A DNA stretch of 64,000 nt from an uncultured Prevotella sp. (lineage in GTDB: Bacteria; Bacteroidota; Bacteroidia; Bacteroidales; Bacteroidaceae): the NCBI GenBank assembly GCA_905211345.1, contig CAJMAO010000004.1, positions 5,949 to 69,948 of the forward strand. Direction: 5' to 3'. Shown here piece by piece: positions 46,483 through 56,012 of the stretch (position 1 is its first letter; the number at the start of each line of letters is the position of its first letter). The translations under genes were made by a program, and so were the position numbers. Below the pieces are notes generated by a model. It made no database searches, was not told the origin of the DNA, and saw only the letters and a list, made by a program, of their open reading frames with translations.

Positions 46483-48566
46483 AAGTTCACAGTTGTTTCC
46501 TTTTCGGGTTGTATTTCAATATGTTTCTCGTTCTCTCCGCGGCCTAAAATCAGTATGCCGTGACCTCCGTCGGCCTTTACGGTAACAGATTTTTTGTCCA
46601 TTTTGACATAGATTGTGCCGAAAGGGGTGGGGACATTGCCTTCCATCCATTCAAGTCCGCCTAAAGCCGGTCTTACGGTATATTCCTCATATCCGGGCTT
46701 TACAGGTTCTACGCCGAGATAGTAGCGGCCTAACAGGTATATCGGACTTGCCCCCCATGCGTGGCAGAGGCTCTTGCCGTAAGGACGGCCGTACATCGCT
46801 AGCTTTGCGCGGCCTTTTTCTTCGGGGTTGTATTTTTCCCAGAACGATGTTGCTCCTTCTTTCAACATGCCGCCCCAGTACTCCTTCATTTCCTGCATTA
46901 CTTGGTCTTGCTCGCCTAGCATGCACAATGCTTCAAGCTCGTAGAAGCGCATATAGGGGGTGGTTATCTTTAGAACATTGTCGTTGAGCATTACCGTACG
47001 CTTTACGGAATCTTGCTTTTCTTTGTCAAGATAGCCGTACATTATGGCGAACATGTTTGGGTAGCGGAATATTTCGCCGCTCCGTTTGCCGTCCTTGCGG
47101 TTGTGCATCAACGCTTGTTTATCTTCGTCCCAGAAGTAAGGCAACAGTTTTTCGCCAAGTTTTTCGGCAAGTTCCTGATATTCACGGGCACCGTCATTAT
47201 CTCCTATTATGCCTGCAACGGCGGCTATCGATTCAAGAGATTTCCTGAAAAGTATCTGCTCGAAGGCCAGTTGCCCTTGTTTATCCATTGGTTTGTCGGC
47301 CCAGTCGATGAACACCCAGTCGCCCGGCAACCCCTCAACCATGCCATCGTCGTCAGCCCGTTCGAGCACGTAGTCCATGTAGGTCTGCATTGTCGGGTAT
47401 ATTTGTGTAAGGAAATGGCGGTCGCCGCTGTACATGTAGTAATCATAAATGGAATTGAACCAGTAGAAGGTGTAATCCATTATGGTGTTGATATGGCTTG
47501 TTATGGGAGCTTTGCCGGCAAGCAACCATGTGGTGCGCTTTACCATTTCGTTGTCGTTGAACAGGTAATAGTTCATCAGGTAGCTTTGGCTTGCGTCGCC
47601 ACTCCATACCCATCGGTCGCGTTTTATTCCGTCGATGAAAAATTCGCGTGAGGTCAGTTGCATAGTGTACGCGCCTATTTCCCATATCCGGTTAAGTTCC
47701 TCGTCGTTGCATCTGAATGTGCCGTGTTCGGTCTCGGGCATGTACTCATAGTCCATACTGACATTTCCTACACTGCATCCGTCGGTCTCAATGTAAATGA
47801 AACGGAACGCTTTGCTGTTGCCCATGACGTATTCGTCGGTAAGCGAAATCGTCTTTCCTGTTGCGAGGTCGGTTATTTTGCCGTCATTAACTACGAGCTT
47901 GTCCAGTGTTTCGCAGTGTTCTTTGTCTTTTGCTTCTTCCTCGCTTTCGCCGTAATATATGTCGATAGAACCGTTGCCTTTCACGTCGTGGAGAATGGCG
48001 TAGCCGAAAGTCTCACGGCCAAAGTCATATAGTCCGTCGGCCGACGATACCGATTCTTCGCGCCTGCGGCTTAGTCTGAATTCCGATGGGCGTGAGTTTA
48101 TGTCGTTGAAGTTCCAGCATCCGGCTGACATATAGACAGTCGATGATGTGTCGCTGGCTTTTCCGCTTTCGTCAATCCACTCTTTATCCTCGAACGTTAC
48201 GTTCCATGTGGCGTCGGTTCCTACGGTCTTTCCACAGACGTATAATGCCGGTGGAGTAGCTTGGTTGTGTACTTTTATGTTTACCTTGTGCTTGCCAGCC
48301 GTCAGAACGAACTGCTTTGGCATACCGAACAGCATCTTGCCATCAATCTTTATGTTATAGTCGCCTTCGGTGGCGATGTCCAGCGTCTCGTCTTCGGCCA
48401 GTTCCACCGTCTTGCTGAACTCAACTGTCACGTAATGGCTGTCCTGTTTCCAAAACGGCGGGAAATATGCGCCGCGGTCTGTGCGGCGGTTGTTCATCTT
48501 GTTGCCGAGCCAGATTTCGTAATCGCCCGGATACCAAATCCATGTTGCTTTATATGTTGTCACCAT
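46479..48566 (-). CDS. Cytoplasmic GH78 family alpha-L-rhamnosidase-like enzyme (no signal peptide)
   Basis: A 695-residue GH78 protein starting directly with the N-terminal beta domain (MVTTYKATWIWYPGDYEIWL). The (alpha/alpha)6 barrel contains TMQLTSREFFIDGIKRDRW and WSGDASQSYLMNYYLF, the region of the catalytic acid, then GLPGDWVFIDWADKP. The C-terminal part has SLCHAWGASPIYLLGRYYLG. It lacks any export signal, unlike the other hydrolases here. Its start overlaps the MFS transporter gene by 17 nt and its stop overlaps the next gene by 4 nt. This suggests hydrolysis of an imported rhamnosyl oligosaccharide. Confidence 0.85.
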   Translation of the reverse strand: MVTTYKATWIWYPGDYEIWLGNKMNNRRTDRGAYFPPFWKQDSHYVTVEFSKTVELAEDETLDIATEGDYNIKIDGKMLFGMPKQFVLTAGKHKVNIKVHNQATPPALYVCGKTVGTDATWNVTFEDKEWIDESGKASDTSSTVYMSAGCWNFNDINSRPSEFRLSRRREESVSSADGLYDFGRETFGYAILHDVKGNGSIDIYYGESEEEAKDKEHCETLDKLVVNDGKITDLATGKTISLTDEYVMGNSKAFRFIYIETDGCSVGNVSMDYEYMPETEHGTFRCNDEELNRIWEIGAYTMQLTSREFFIDGIKRDRWVWSGDASQSYLMNYYLFNDNEMVKRTTWLLAGKAPITSHINTIMDYTFYWFNSIYDYYMYSGDRHFLTQIYPTMQTYMDYVLERADDDGMVEGLPGDWVFIDWADKPMDKQGQLAFEQILFRKSLESIAAVAGIIGDNDGAREYQELAEKLGEKLLPYFWDEDKQALMHNRKDGKRSGEIFRYPNMFAIMYGYLDKEKQDSVKRTVMLNDNVLKITTPYMRFYELEALCMLGEQDQVMQEMKEYWGGMLKEGATSFWEKYNPEEKGRAKLAMYGRPYGKSLCHAWGASPIYLLGRYYLGVEPVKPGYEEYTVRPALGGLEWMEGNVPTPFGTIYVKMDKKSVTVKADGGHGILILGRGENEKHIEIQPEKETTVNL

Positions 48567-49920
48567 ATCTTTCTTTTGTTATTTGTTCCAAAGTTTTGCC
48601 GCGTGTCTGCGGTGTCCATACTGTTCCTATAATCAAAGATATTAGCAGCAGTGCCATCATTATGTATGCCGCAAAGGTGAATCCTTCGCCGTTTTCGCCG
48701 TAGATGTAGACGAAACCGAGACCCCACAGCGCCGAGACACCGCGCACTATGAAGAACATGATGCCCTGCGCTGCCGCCCTGTATTTGGCCGGGAACAGCT
48801 CAGATGCCCATAAGGCGTAGAACGACTGCACGGAGACTCCAGCCTGAATGCCCCATATCAGGGTGAAGAACAGCAGGCCGGAGATGCTGTTCACGCCTAT
48901 CGTTACGATGATAACCCATGCAAGGACACCCATGCCTACGCCGAAGAAATACAGCCAACGCTGGTTAACCTTGTCTACAATCATCGAGAATATGAAAGTC
49001 GTAATGATGATTATTACCCACTGGGCTACCGACAGCATGTTGGCGTGCTGGTTGGAAAGACCGCCCGCAGTCTCGTAAATATGCTGTTGGAAGAAGCCCA
49101 TCACGGAGCTTACGAGATTCCATGTAAGGTAGATTCCAGCGAGGAACAGTATCGTGCGGACGTTTATTTTGTTGGTGAACAGCGAGCCGAACGACGAGAA
49201 TACGCCGCCTTGCTGCTTGCCGCTTTGCTTGGCTTTCTCGGCTTTCCATTCCTCAGACTCGTCCAAGCGGCGCTGTAGAAGCCATGCGATGAAGGCAACA
49301 ATGAACAGCGAGGCGAACACTATGCGGCTGCTGAACACGTTGAGCGCCGTACCTTCTGCCGTGCCGCCGGTGAATATTTCGGCCAGCGACTCAACGACCG
49401 GCGCGAACAGCACTCCTGCGCTGTCAGCTCCGCTGGTGGGCGGCGCGAGCAGTGTGCCGAGAATAAGTATTATGGTAGGGCCGATGCCCCATGCCATTTG
49501 CGAGATGCCGATGTTGCGGCCACGGTTGCCCACTTCCGAGCTTTCTGATATGTATGTCCACGACGCGGGCACGCCGACGCCTACGGATATGCCCGTGACA
49601 AGGAAGCCCGCCAACAGCATTGGGAAGTTTACCGAGAACATTATCAGTGCCACGCCGAGCATGTACACAAGCATGTTATACGTGTAAATGGCTTTGCGTC
49701 CGTATTTGTCGGCAAGGAATCCGCCGATTATTGCTCCGATTGCCGCACCCAGACAGTTGGCGCTTATGGCGTTAAGCAGGCCGAGATGACCTTCTGTCAG
49801 TCCTAAGTAATTCTGCCAGAGGGTAAGTCCGCTGGCTCCGGCCACAATGGCTCCGGCATCGAGATAGTTTGTAAGCGACACCGCAATGGTGCTTTTCAAA
49901 CTGCTTTTTTTCTTTTCCAT
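48550..49920 (-). CDS. MFS sugar transporter
   Basis: A 456-residue major facilitator with 12 predicted membrane segments and a central cytoplasmic loop. The MFS signatures GGFLADKYGRKAIYTYNML after TM2 and SELFPAKYRAAAQG near TM10 are typical of the sugar porter family. It is the first gene of the run down to 28863 and overlaps a cytoplasmic GH78, so a rhamnose-containing mono- or oligosaccharide is the likely cargo. No clear TAnnTTTG box is found in the 200 nt upstream, which are mainly filled by tetramer copy E. Confidence 0.88.
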   Translation of the reverse strand: MEKKKSSLKSTIAVSLTNYLDAGAIVAGASGLTLWQNYLGLTEGHLGLLNAISANCLGAAIGAIIGGFLADKYGRKAIYTYNMLVYMLGVALIMFSVNFPMLLAGFLVTGISVGVGVPASWTYISESSEVGNRGRNIGISQMAWGIGPTIILILGTLLAPPTSGADSAGVLFAPVVESLAEIFTGGTAEGTALNVFSSRIVFASLFIVAFIAWLLQRRLDESEEWKAEKAKQSGKQQGGVFSSFGSLFTNKINVRTILFLAGIYLTWNLVSSVMGFFQQHIYETAGGLSNQHANMLSVAQWVIIIITTFIFSMIVDKVNQRWLYFFGVGMGVLAWVIIVTIGVNSISGLLFFTLIWGIQAGVSVQSFYALWASELFPAKYRAAAQGIMFFIVRGVSALWGLGFVYIYGENGEGFTFAAYIMMALLLISLIIGTVWTPQTRGKTLEQITKERYGDNI

Positions 49921-49978
49921 ATATTAGATTTTCTGTTTATGTCGTAAAGTTTTGATAATCAGAGTTTTATTGTTGATT

Positions 49979-50068
49979 ATGTAAAATGCCGCCTTTTGTC
50001 ATGCGATATGCCGTCTTTCATGCGGCAAAAGGTGGCCTTTTACTTGGTAAAAGACCGCCTTTTACAAC
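49979..50068. repeat. 22-nt-period tetramer element, copy E
   Basis: Core positions are 49987, 50009, 50031 and 50053 (exact 22-nt step). Units 1 and 2 carry ATGCCG instead of AAGACGG. It ends CTTTTACAAC. It lies 59 nt upstream of the MFS gene, between it and the GH141-like gene. Confidence 0.88.
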
Positions 50069-50120
50069 CCCGAAGTTTAACAACTGTTTGCCTGTTCTGC
50101 ACGGCGCGTGTTTATGTTGA

Positions 50121-51884
50121 TTATCTTTCGGGTGTTATTCCGGCTTTCGCCTTTATGCTGTCGGCCACGCCGGGTCCGTTGTTTTCCCATGTATTTCCCG
50201 GTCCGTTGGCGTTTTTGAGGAACTTTTCGGCCGGAGTCCAGTTGTTTCTGACCATTATTCCTGACGAGCCTTCATCCGTATAGAGGTAGAACCAGTGGTT
50301 AGGGTCATGTACGTAGCCCGGAGTATAGATGTCTTTAACGACGTTGCCCTCTATTAGTGAGTGCGGTTGCGCTCCGAGAGTATATATCCCCGCTGTGTCA
50401 TACATGTGCTTTGCATAATTGTATATGAGGTTGCCTTTTACAAGATTGTTGCTCATCGAGCATACTTGCTGGTTCCAGCCCCAGCCCATTGATATGCCTG
50501 TGTATGACACTTCGCTGATTTCGTTGTTGCAAATCCTGATGTCCTTTACGAAGCCTGCGCCTATGCCTACGCATCCCCAGTCTTCGTTTGTGACGTCGGT
50601 TATCAGGTTGTTTGTTATACTCAGCCCCGTGCATATTATGCGTTCGTCGCTGGGATCGTATGGCTTGTGCGCCTCGAAGCCTTCAGGGCTGAACCCTCCG
50701 GCCAATATGCCGTTGCCACCGATGTCGCGGAAGGTGCAGCGGTCAACTTTCCCGCCTTTAATATAAAGGTGGTAGTCAAGTCCGGTCGAGGCGTTATGCT
50801 CGAACGTACATTTCGTGAATGATACGTTTTCTGCGCAGTTGAGGCTTACGGCGGCGGCCGGACGGCCTACCCATCCTTGGTTGTCAAGTTTGTGGTCGCC
50901 GTTGGGGCGTTCCATTTTAGGGCGCAGTTTGTAAGCCTCTATCATGTACATGCCTGCCTGCAAGGGTGCATGCCCGTATATTGACGGGCGCATCCATGTG
51001 GCGTGGCTGAAAGTGATGCCTTCAAAAATAACGTCGTGTACAGGCTCGTCGGGCGTACCTTCAACCTTGAGCAGCGTTTCCACGGCGGGCACGATAACCT
51101 CAGCTTTTGCCATGTTTTCGCCTTTGCGCGGCATGTAATATACTTTCGAAGCGCGTGCGTCAAGATACCATTCGCCCTCGGTGTCGAGCAGCTCCTTGGC
51201 GTTTGTCAGGTAAAATGCAGAGTTGTGTCCGTCGGTAGTGACCATCGGTGACGGCCACGGGTGCATGAAGTGCACATGGCTCTCAGGCTGGTGGAACGTT
51301 ACGGCGGCGCTGTCGCCCATCATTTTGATGCCTTTTATGCGCAGGTTGGCCACGCACCACATCTCGTGCAGCACCATTTCAGCGTATTTGGCGTTTACTA
51401 TTTTCTTCACGGCTTTTGCCGGAACGTATATTGTTTCGTTGGCTTTGTCTACGTTGATTATGCGGTGCATGTCTTCAAAATCAGCCACATCGCGCGCCCT
51501 TATGGCTTTTGTCCCGTTGACGTACATCTGTCGGAACTCCAGCGGGCGGCCGTTGAAGTCAGGCACTTCGGCAACGTATAACTTACCTTCCTTTTTCCAT
51601 CCGCTTATCTTCACTCCTCCGCTTATTATCACTTTACCGTCGGCTACAATGCGTGTACCGCTGTCTTCGGGGCGCACTGTTATCGGCTGGTTAAGGTAAT
51701 AAGTGCCTTCCTGCAGGCGCAGGTAGATGTCAGTAGCGTTGTTCAGCCGCCGTTCTTCGCGTGCCTGCTGAAGTGCTTTCTCGATAGCGTATGCGCCCGG
51801 CTTGACAATCAAGTCTGTCGCATGCGTATTGCAGATGAAGGATATTATGAATATTGACGTTGTTAAAACTCTGCGGGTATCCAT
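50121..51884 (-). CDS. Secreted right-handed beta-helix protein, GH141-like
   Basis: A signal peptide (MDTRRVLTTSIFIISFICNT) is followed by a parallel beta-helix. Early features are AIEKALQQAREERRL, YLRLQEGTYYL and RQMYVNGTKAIRARD; later rungs include VSFTKCTFEHNASTGLDYHL, DRCTFRDIGGNGILAGG and ISNNL-type turns. This matches the GH141 layout (alpha-L-fucosidase BT1002 in rhamnogalacturonan-II loci), but lyases share the fold. The ATG at 51884 overlaps the upstream GH127 stop by 22 nt; the frame extends 11 residues further. Position next to GH127 fits the BT1002-BT1003 order as I recall it. Confidence 0.68.
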   Translation of the reverse strand: MDTRRVLTTSIFIISFICNTHATDLIVKPGAYAIEKALQQAREERRLNNATDIYLRLQEGTYYLNQPITVRPEDSGTRIVADGKVIISGGVKISGWKKEGKLYVAEVPDFNGRPLEFRQMYVNGTKAIRARDVADFEDMHRIINVDKANETIYVPAKAVKKIVNAKYAEMVLHEMWCVANLRIKGIKMMGDSAAVTFHQPESHVHFMHPWPSPMVTTDGHNSAFYLTNAKELLDTEGEWYLDARASKVYYMPRKGENMAKAEVIVPAVETLLKVEGTPDEPVHDVIFEGITFSHATWMRPSIYGHAPLQAGMYMIEAYKLRPKMERPNGDHKLDNQGWVGRPAAAVSLNCAENVSFTKCTFEHNASTGLDYHLYIKGGKVDRCTFRDIGGNGILAGGFSPEGFEAHKPYDPSDERIICTGLSITNNLITDVTNEDWGCVGIGAGFVKDIRICNNEISEVSYTGISMGWGWNQQVCSMSNNLVKGNLIYNYAKHMYDTAGIYTLGAQPHSLIEGNVVKDIYTPGYVHDPNHWFYLYTDEGSSGIMVRNNWTPAEKFLKNANGPGNTWENNGPGVADSIKAKAGITPER

Positions 51885-54004
51885 ATTGTCATTTCGCTTT
51901 TGCCCCTGTTGCCCCACGCATAGTAGGGTATGAGGCGTATTTTTACAGTGTTCTTGTTATTGCTCACTTCCCTGTAAAGGGTGTTTTCCCATGATGCTTC
52001 GCTACGGTTGACGGCTTCTGTTTCCAAAGCTATCATCCTGCTGCCCTCGATAGTCGTCTCAACTGGCGTAAACTTGGCATCTACCGGGATGGCGATGTTA
52101 TCGATGTCAACGCCGTTAAGGTCGTTGCTTTCAAGGCAGTAGATAACAGGGCCACGCTGGACGGCCACCTGTCCGCGACATTCCTCAACCAATGGGTTTG
52201 CTTCCATCAGCTTTGTCTCCATTGGCATGTCGATAGTTACCATGTCGCCTTTTTTCCATTGGCGTGTCACTGATGCGTAGCTTTGGCTCTTTATATCAGT
52301 GTTGACGGTTTCGCCGTTGACTTTTATCGTGGCGTTGTCACACCATGCGGGAATACGTAGCTTCAGTGTGAAGTCTTTTTTGCCTTTCAGTTTTGCCACT
52401 GTCAATGCTATGTTGCCGTTCCACGGGTAGTCGGTTTTCTGTTCGATGGTTATCTCGCCGATGCCGTCAAGTTTGGTGGTAAGGGTGTTTTCGCCGTAAA
52501 GGTTCACGTATATCTCACCTTTTCCTACGCTGTAAGCATAGTCTTGCGCTTCGCAAAGTGTGCGCAATGTGTTCGGTGGACAGCAGAAACAGCTGATGTA
52601 TTCCACGCGTTCGTGCGGCCAGCGGAGCTTGTAAGGCAGGTCGTCAGACTTGCGCAGTGGGTTCGTGTAGAAGTATTTTTTACCGTCGAGGCTTATTCCG
52701 CAGAGTATGCTGTTGTAAAAACAGTTCTCCACGAGGTCGGTGTATTTGGCGTCGGCGGTGGCTTGGAACAGGCGCCAGTTGAGCAGCATGTTGCCTATGT
52801 TGGCGCAAGTCTCGTTGTGTGCGGTAGAATTAGGCAGCTGGTATGGCCGTCCGTAACTCTGGTGTACTTTCTGTATGAGATCTGGGTTGTATTCCGTCCC
52901 GTCCGGAGAAGTTCCGTCGTAAAGCGGGCCGCACGCTCCGTTGATGTACATCTTACGGTAAACAATGTCGTCCCAGATTGCGTCCAAGTTTTTCTTCAGT
53001 TGCGCTTCACCGCCTTCTAGGTAAAGGTCGGCTACGCCTGAGTATAGGTAATTGGCCCTGACGGAGTGCCCCATGGCGTTGTATTGCTGGCGGAACGGTA
53101 TGCGGTCTTGGTTGTCGTCAGTACCGTTTTTCACGCTGTCGCGTATGTTTATGAGCTGATTGGCAAGGTCAAGGTATTTCTTGTTGCCGGTCTCGCGGTA
53201 TATTTCGGCTACTGCCATGTAGTGCGACGGGCAGATTACTCCTTTTTCCAATGCGTCGGCCGTCGGGTGCATGTAGAAGTCGTAAAGGCAGTCGGCGGCC
53301 TTTACGGCACAGTCGAACAGTGTGGTCTTGCCTGTAGCGCGTTTATGAATGATGCCGGCTGTGATGAGGTGGCCTAGGTTGTAAGCCTCGAAGTTAAGCG
53401 GATTGCCGAAGCGCCCGTCCTTGCTCGTTCCGAGTTTTGTGCCTATTTTTTCATTCTCTTTCGCCTCGGCGGCAGCCATTTCGGCCGCCAATTTTCCGCC
53501 GCCGTTGGCTGCTTTCAGCCTGTCGGCTATGACTACCGGGGTATGCAGGTATCCGTCAGGGCGTTGAGCCTTGGCTATCAGGCGGATTACGTCGTCCATA
53601 ATCCTGTCGAGCTCAGGGTCTTTGTTTACGGCGTAAACGGCTGCTACGGCTTCAAGCCATTTGTACATGTCACCGTCGTGGAACGCCGGGCCGTGGCGTT
53701 TGTCAATCTTTTCGCCTGCTGCTATAAGGAAGTTGTTGTAGCTGTGGCCGCGGTCGGACTTCCATGTCTCCCACATGCTTTGTACTGACGTGCCGCTGAA
53801 CACGCCGAAGCGTTCGCCCCAAAAGCCGCCGGTCCATTTCACCGCATCGATGGGAGTTGAGTTGACAACGGCAAATTTGCTGTTGCGCGTGTCGGTTATG
53901 CCACTGTGCTGGGCCGTCGCAGGAATGGCTGCGGCGGCTGAAACAAGAATGGTTAGTAATGACTTTTTAAGCTCGTAATTAGCTTTCGCTGAACGTTGTC
54001 TCAT
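51863..54004 (-). CDS. Secreted GH127 family glycosidase (DUF1680)
   Basis: A 713-residue (alpha/alpha)6-barrel enzyme. After an export signal (LLTILVSAAAAIPATAQ) come YNNFLIAAGEKIDKRHGPAF, AQRPDGYLHTP and FEAYNLGHLI, then the zinc-cysteine cluster CFCCPPNTLRT in which a Cys acts as nucleophile with zinc, and a beta-rich C-terminus (VQRGPVIYCLES). GH127 enzymes cleave beta-L-arabinofuranosides; a relative in Bacteroides removes aceric acid from rhamnogalacturonan II. Several in-frame starts exist (54037, 54016, 54004); the shortest still retains the signal. It is coupled to the GH141-like gene by overlap. Confidence 0.88.
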   Translation of the reverse strand: MRQRSAKANYELKKSLLTILVSAAAAIPATAQHSGITDTRNSKFAVVNSTPIDAVKWTGGFWGERFGVFSGTSVQSMWETWKSDRGHSYNNFLIAAGEKIDKRHGPAFHDGDMYKWLEAVAAVYAVNKDPELDRIMDDVIRLIAKAQRPDGYLHTPVVIADRLKAANGGGKLAAEMAAAEAKENEKIGTKLGTSKDGRFGNPLNFEAYNLGHLITAGIIHKRATGKTTLFDCAVKAADCLYDFYMHPTADALEKGVICPSHYMAVAEIYRETGNKKYLDLANQLINIRDSVKNGTDDNQDRIPFRQQYNAMGHSVRANYLYSGVADLYLEGGEAQLKKNLDAIWDDIVYRKMYINGACGPLYDGTSPDGTEYNPDLIQKVHQSYGRPYQLPNSTAHNETCANIGNMLLNWRLFQATADAKYTDLVENCFYNSILCGISLDGKKYFYTNPLRKSDDLPYKLRWPHERVEYISCFCCPPNTLRTLCEAQDYAYSVGKGEIYVNLYGENTLTTKLDGIGEITIEQKTDYPWNGNIALTVAKLKGKKDFTLKLRIPAWCDNATIKVNGETVNTDIKSQSYASVTRQWKKGDMVTIDMPMETKLMEANPLVEECRGQVAVQRGPVIYCLESNDLNGVDIDNIAIPVDAKFTPVETTIEGSRMIALETEAVNRSEASWENTLYREVSNNKNTVKIRLIPYYAWGNRGKSEMTIWIPAEF

Positions 54005-54157
54005 AAATTTACAGTTCATAATTGTGACATTCGTCACCGTTTATTCATAGGTTTGTATTTATCTGTCGTCCACGCATGGGCGTTCTTTTATATTAACCCA
54101 CGTTATGGTTTGCGCGTACTGAAACGGCATCCGGCGAAAGCCGATTATGTTGTTGGC

Positions 54158-54823
54158 TTAAAGGGTGCCTCCCCTTGCCTTTACGCGCTTCGCCCATTCC
54201 TCGCGTTCTTTCGTAAGGTTGTATCCCCGCTTGCTAAGGTAGTTGTTGATGCGCCCTTTATATTTGCCGAAGGCTTCATGCTTCTTCTTTGAACTTTCTG
54301 CGTCAACGGCGAATTCGCGGGCTTCCTTCAGCCATGCTAGTATTTGGGCTTTCTCCTCGGCCTTAAGGGTTGGTATCATATCACACTGGGCGTCGTAGGT
54401 GACTTTTACCACGTTGTATGTCATCACGTCCTTAACAGCTTCTATTCCGGCCGCGTCCAAGAACAACGACAGGTTGGCGTCAAAAGCGAAGTGGGAACGG
54501 TACAGCTTCGAGTCTTTCTGGCTTTCGGCGAAGGCTTGCGCCTGTTTTTTTGCGTCGCCGGTAAGTTTTGCAGCAGCGGCTTTCAGGCTGTCGCGCTCCT
54601 CATATATGTCGTTCAGCTCGAAATAGCGGTTGGCCACGATGTTCATCACTTGCGTACCTTTGTCGGTGCCTGTGATTTTGAGAGCGTCGGTCACTTTCTT
54701 CGCTCTGCCCATTATCGTGTTCACGTAGTCTTGGGCGCGGCCTTCCGAGTTTAATTTGACTGTTTGTGCGTTAGTAGCGCTGAATGTTATTAGTGCTACA
54801 AAAATAGTTAAAATAATTCTCAT
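54158..54823 (-). CDS. DUF3826 family exported protein
   Basis: A 221-residue protein with a signal peptide (MRIILTIFVALITFSATNAQ). The rest is mostly helical and charged, with family features FELNDIYEERDSLK, YRSHFAFDANLSLFL and VKVTYDAQCDMIPTLKAEEK. DUF3826 is frequent in Bacteroidota polysaccharide loci and has no assigned activity that I know of. Its ATG overlaps the stop of the isomerase gene (54820-54823). Confidence 0.82.
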   Translation of the reverse strand: MRIILTIFVALITFSATNAQTVKLNSEGRAQDYVNTIMGRAKKVTDALKITGTDKGTQVMNIVANRYFELNDIYEERDSLKAAAAKLTGDAKKQAQAFAESQKDSKLYRSHFAFDANLSLFLDAAGIEAVKDVMTYNVVKVTYDAQCDMIPTLKAEEKAQILAWLKEAREFAVDAESSKKKHEAFGKYKGRINNYLSKRGYNLTKEREEWAKRVKARGGTL

Positions 54824-55686
54824 TGCAGTATTTCTTTTAAGTATTTAACATTTTCACTATAATTTAGCTTTACGTTACGCACTTGTTTAACGTCTCTGCT
54901 GCGTTCTACGAATAACCAGCCGCTCCAGCCGGTGGCGTCGAGCGCCTTCTTGATTTTCTTCATGTTAATTGCATTGTCGTGCCGGAGCCACACGCCGTCG
55001 GTGTTGCTTGCGTGTATGGCGCAGATGCGGTCTTTGCCTAAAGTCTTTATTTCCTTGGCTATGTCGCGCTTGTTTTCTACGGCCGTCTGGAATTTGTAGA
55101 ATATTTTTATGCCTTCCGAGCCAATCTCGTTGAGCAGCTTGATGTTGCCTTCGGCATCTAAGGGCGTGTCAATACCGATAACTTTTCCACGGGCTTTGGC
55201 CATGTCGCCGGCCTCGCGCAGCCGCCATACTATCTCTTGGCGCAACGGTAACGAGTCGGCCCAGTTGTTGCCGCAACCGCCCAAAGGCAGGAATGCTACG
55301 TCGGCTCCCATTTTTTCCATGGTGTCGAGACAGTCTTGAATGAGCCACCGCCAGCTTTCTTTCTTGGCGAAACTCTGGCCGTAGAACCCTGACATGGCTA
55401 CCGCCCCTATTTCTATTCCGAAACTGTCGGCCATATTGGTGAATACGCGCACGGATTCCGGGTCGCGCATTTTGTTGTCAAAGGAACGGCGCGTGCCAAG
55501 GCCGCCCATGTCCATTTCTATGCCGTCGCATCCAAGTTCTTTCGCCAATTTGAACTCGCCGAGTTTCTGGCGCTTTAGCACCATCCAGTCGCACACTCCA
55601 ATTTTATAGCGCTGTTGCGCAATGACTGTCTCAGGAATTATCATTCCTGCCGTCAATATCAATAATGTGAAAAATAAACGTTTCAT
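54820..55686 (-). CDS. Exported sugar phosphate isomerase/epimerase-like TIM-barrel protein
   Basis: A 288-residue xylose-isomerase-like (AP endonuclease 2) barrel with an N-terminal signal peptide. Barrel motifs are KELGCDGIEMDMGGLG, VAFLPLGGCGNN, GKVIGIDTPLDA and RICAIHASNTDGVW, the last with a metal-binding His. Members of this exported group occur beside glycosidase genes; the reaction is unknown, with sugar isomerisation or keto-sugar processing possible. It is the first gene of a unit with DUF3826, GH127 and GH141-like. Confidence 0.8.
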   Translation of the reverse strand: MKRLFFTLLILTAGMIIPETVIAQQRYKIGVCDWMVLKRQKLGEFKLAKELGCDGIEMDMGGLGTRRSFDNKMRDPESVRVFTNMADSFGIEIGAVAMSGFYGQSFAKKESWRWLIQDCLDTMEKMGADVAFLPLGGCGNNWADSLPLRQEIVWRLREAGDMAKARGKVIGIDTPLDAEGNIKLLNEIGSEGIKIFYKFQTAVENKRDIAKEIKTLGKDRICAIHASNTDGVWLRHDNAINMKKIKKALDATGWSGWLFVERSRDVKQVRNVKLNYSENVKYLKEILQ

Positions 55687-55891
55687 ACCGTATGATAGAC
55701 GTATGGAGGCAAATTTTGTACTGTTTTGCGGCTGTTAATTTGATTTTGTGGTGAGTTTAGCCTTGCAACTGCGGTTTTCTGAGGGGTGTGATGGCTGTAC
55801 GCGCCAGCAATGATATGCCGTATTGGTTGCGGATTTGCGGCTGTTCTGCGCCGTCTTGTTAAGCTCTTTGTAAGTTGTTGATAGTCAGTGC

Positions 55892-55983
55892 CCTTCCAAT
55901 ATGCTGTCTTTTGCTTTGTAATATGTGGCATATTAGACGGCAAGAGGTGGCATTTCGCATTGCGAAAGGCCACCTCTTATAAA
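55892..55983. repeat. 22-nt-period tetramer element, copy F
   Basis: Core positions are 55902, 55924, 55946 and 55968 (exact 22-nt step). Unit 3 AGAGGTGGCATTTCGCA and unit 4 TGCGAAAGGCCACCTCT are complementary with one difference, and use a base combination not seen in other copies. It lies about 206 nt upstream of the isomerase gene. The other 230 nt of this gap show nothing recognisable. Confidence 0.88.
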
Positions 55984-56012
55984 TTCACAAGACACAGGAT
56001 AGCCTGTCATCA

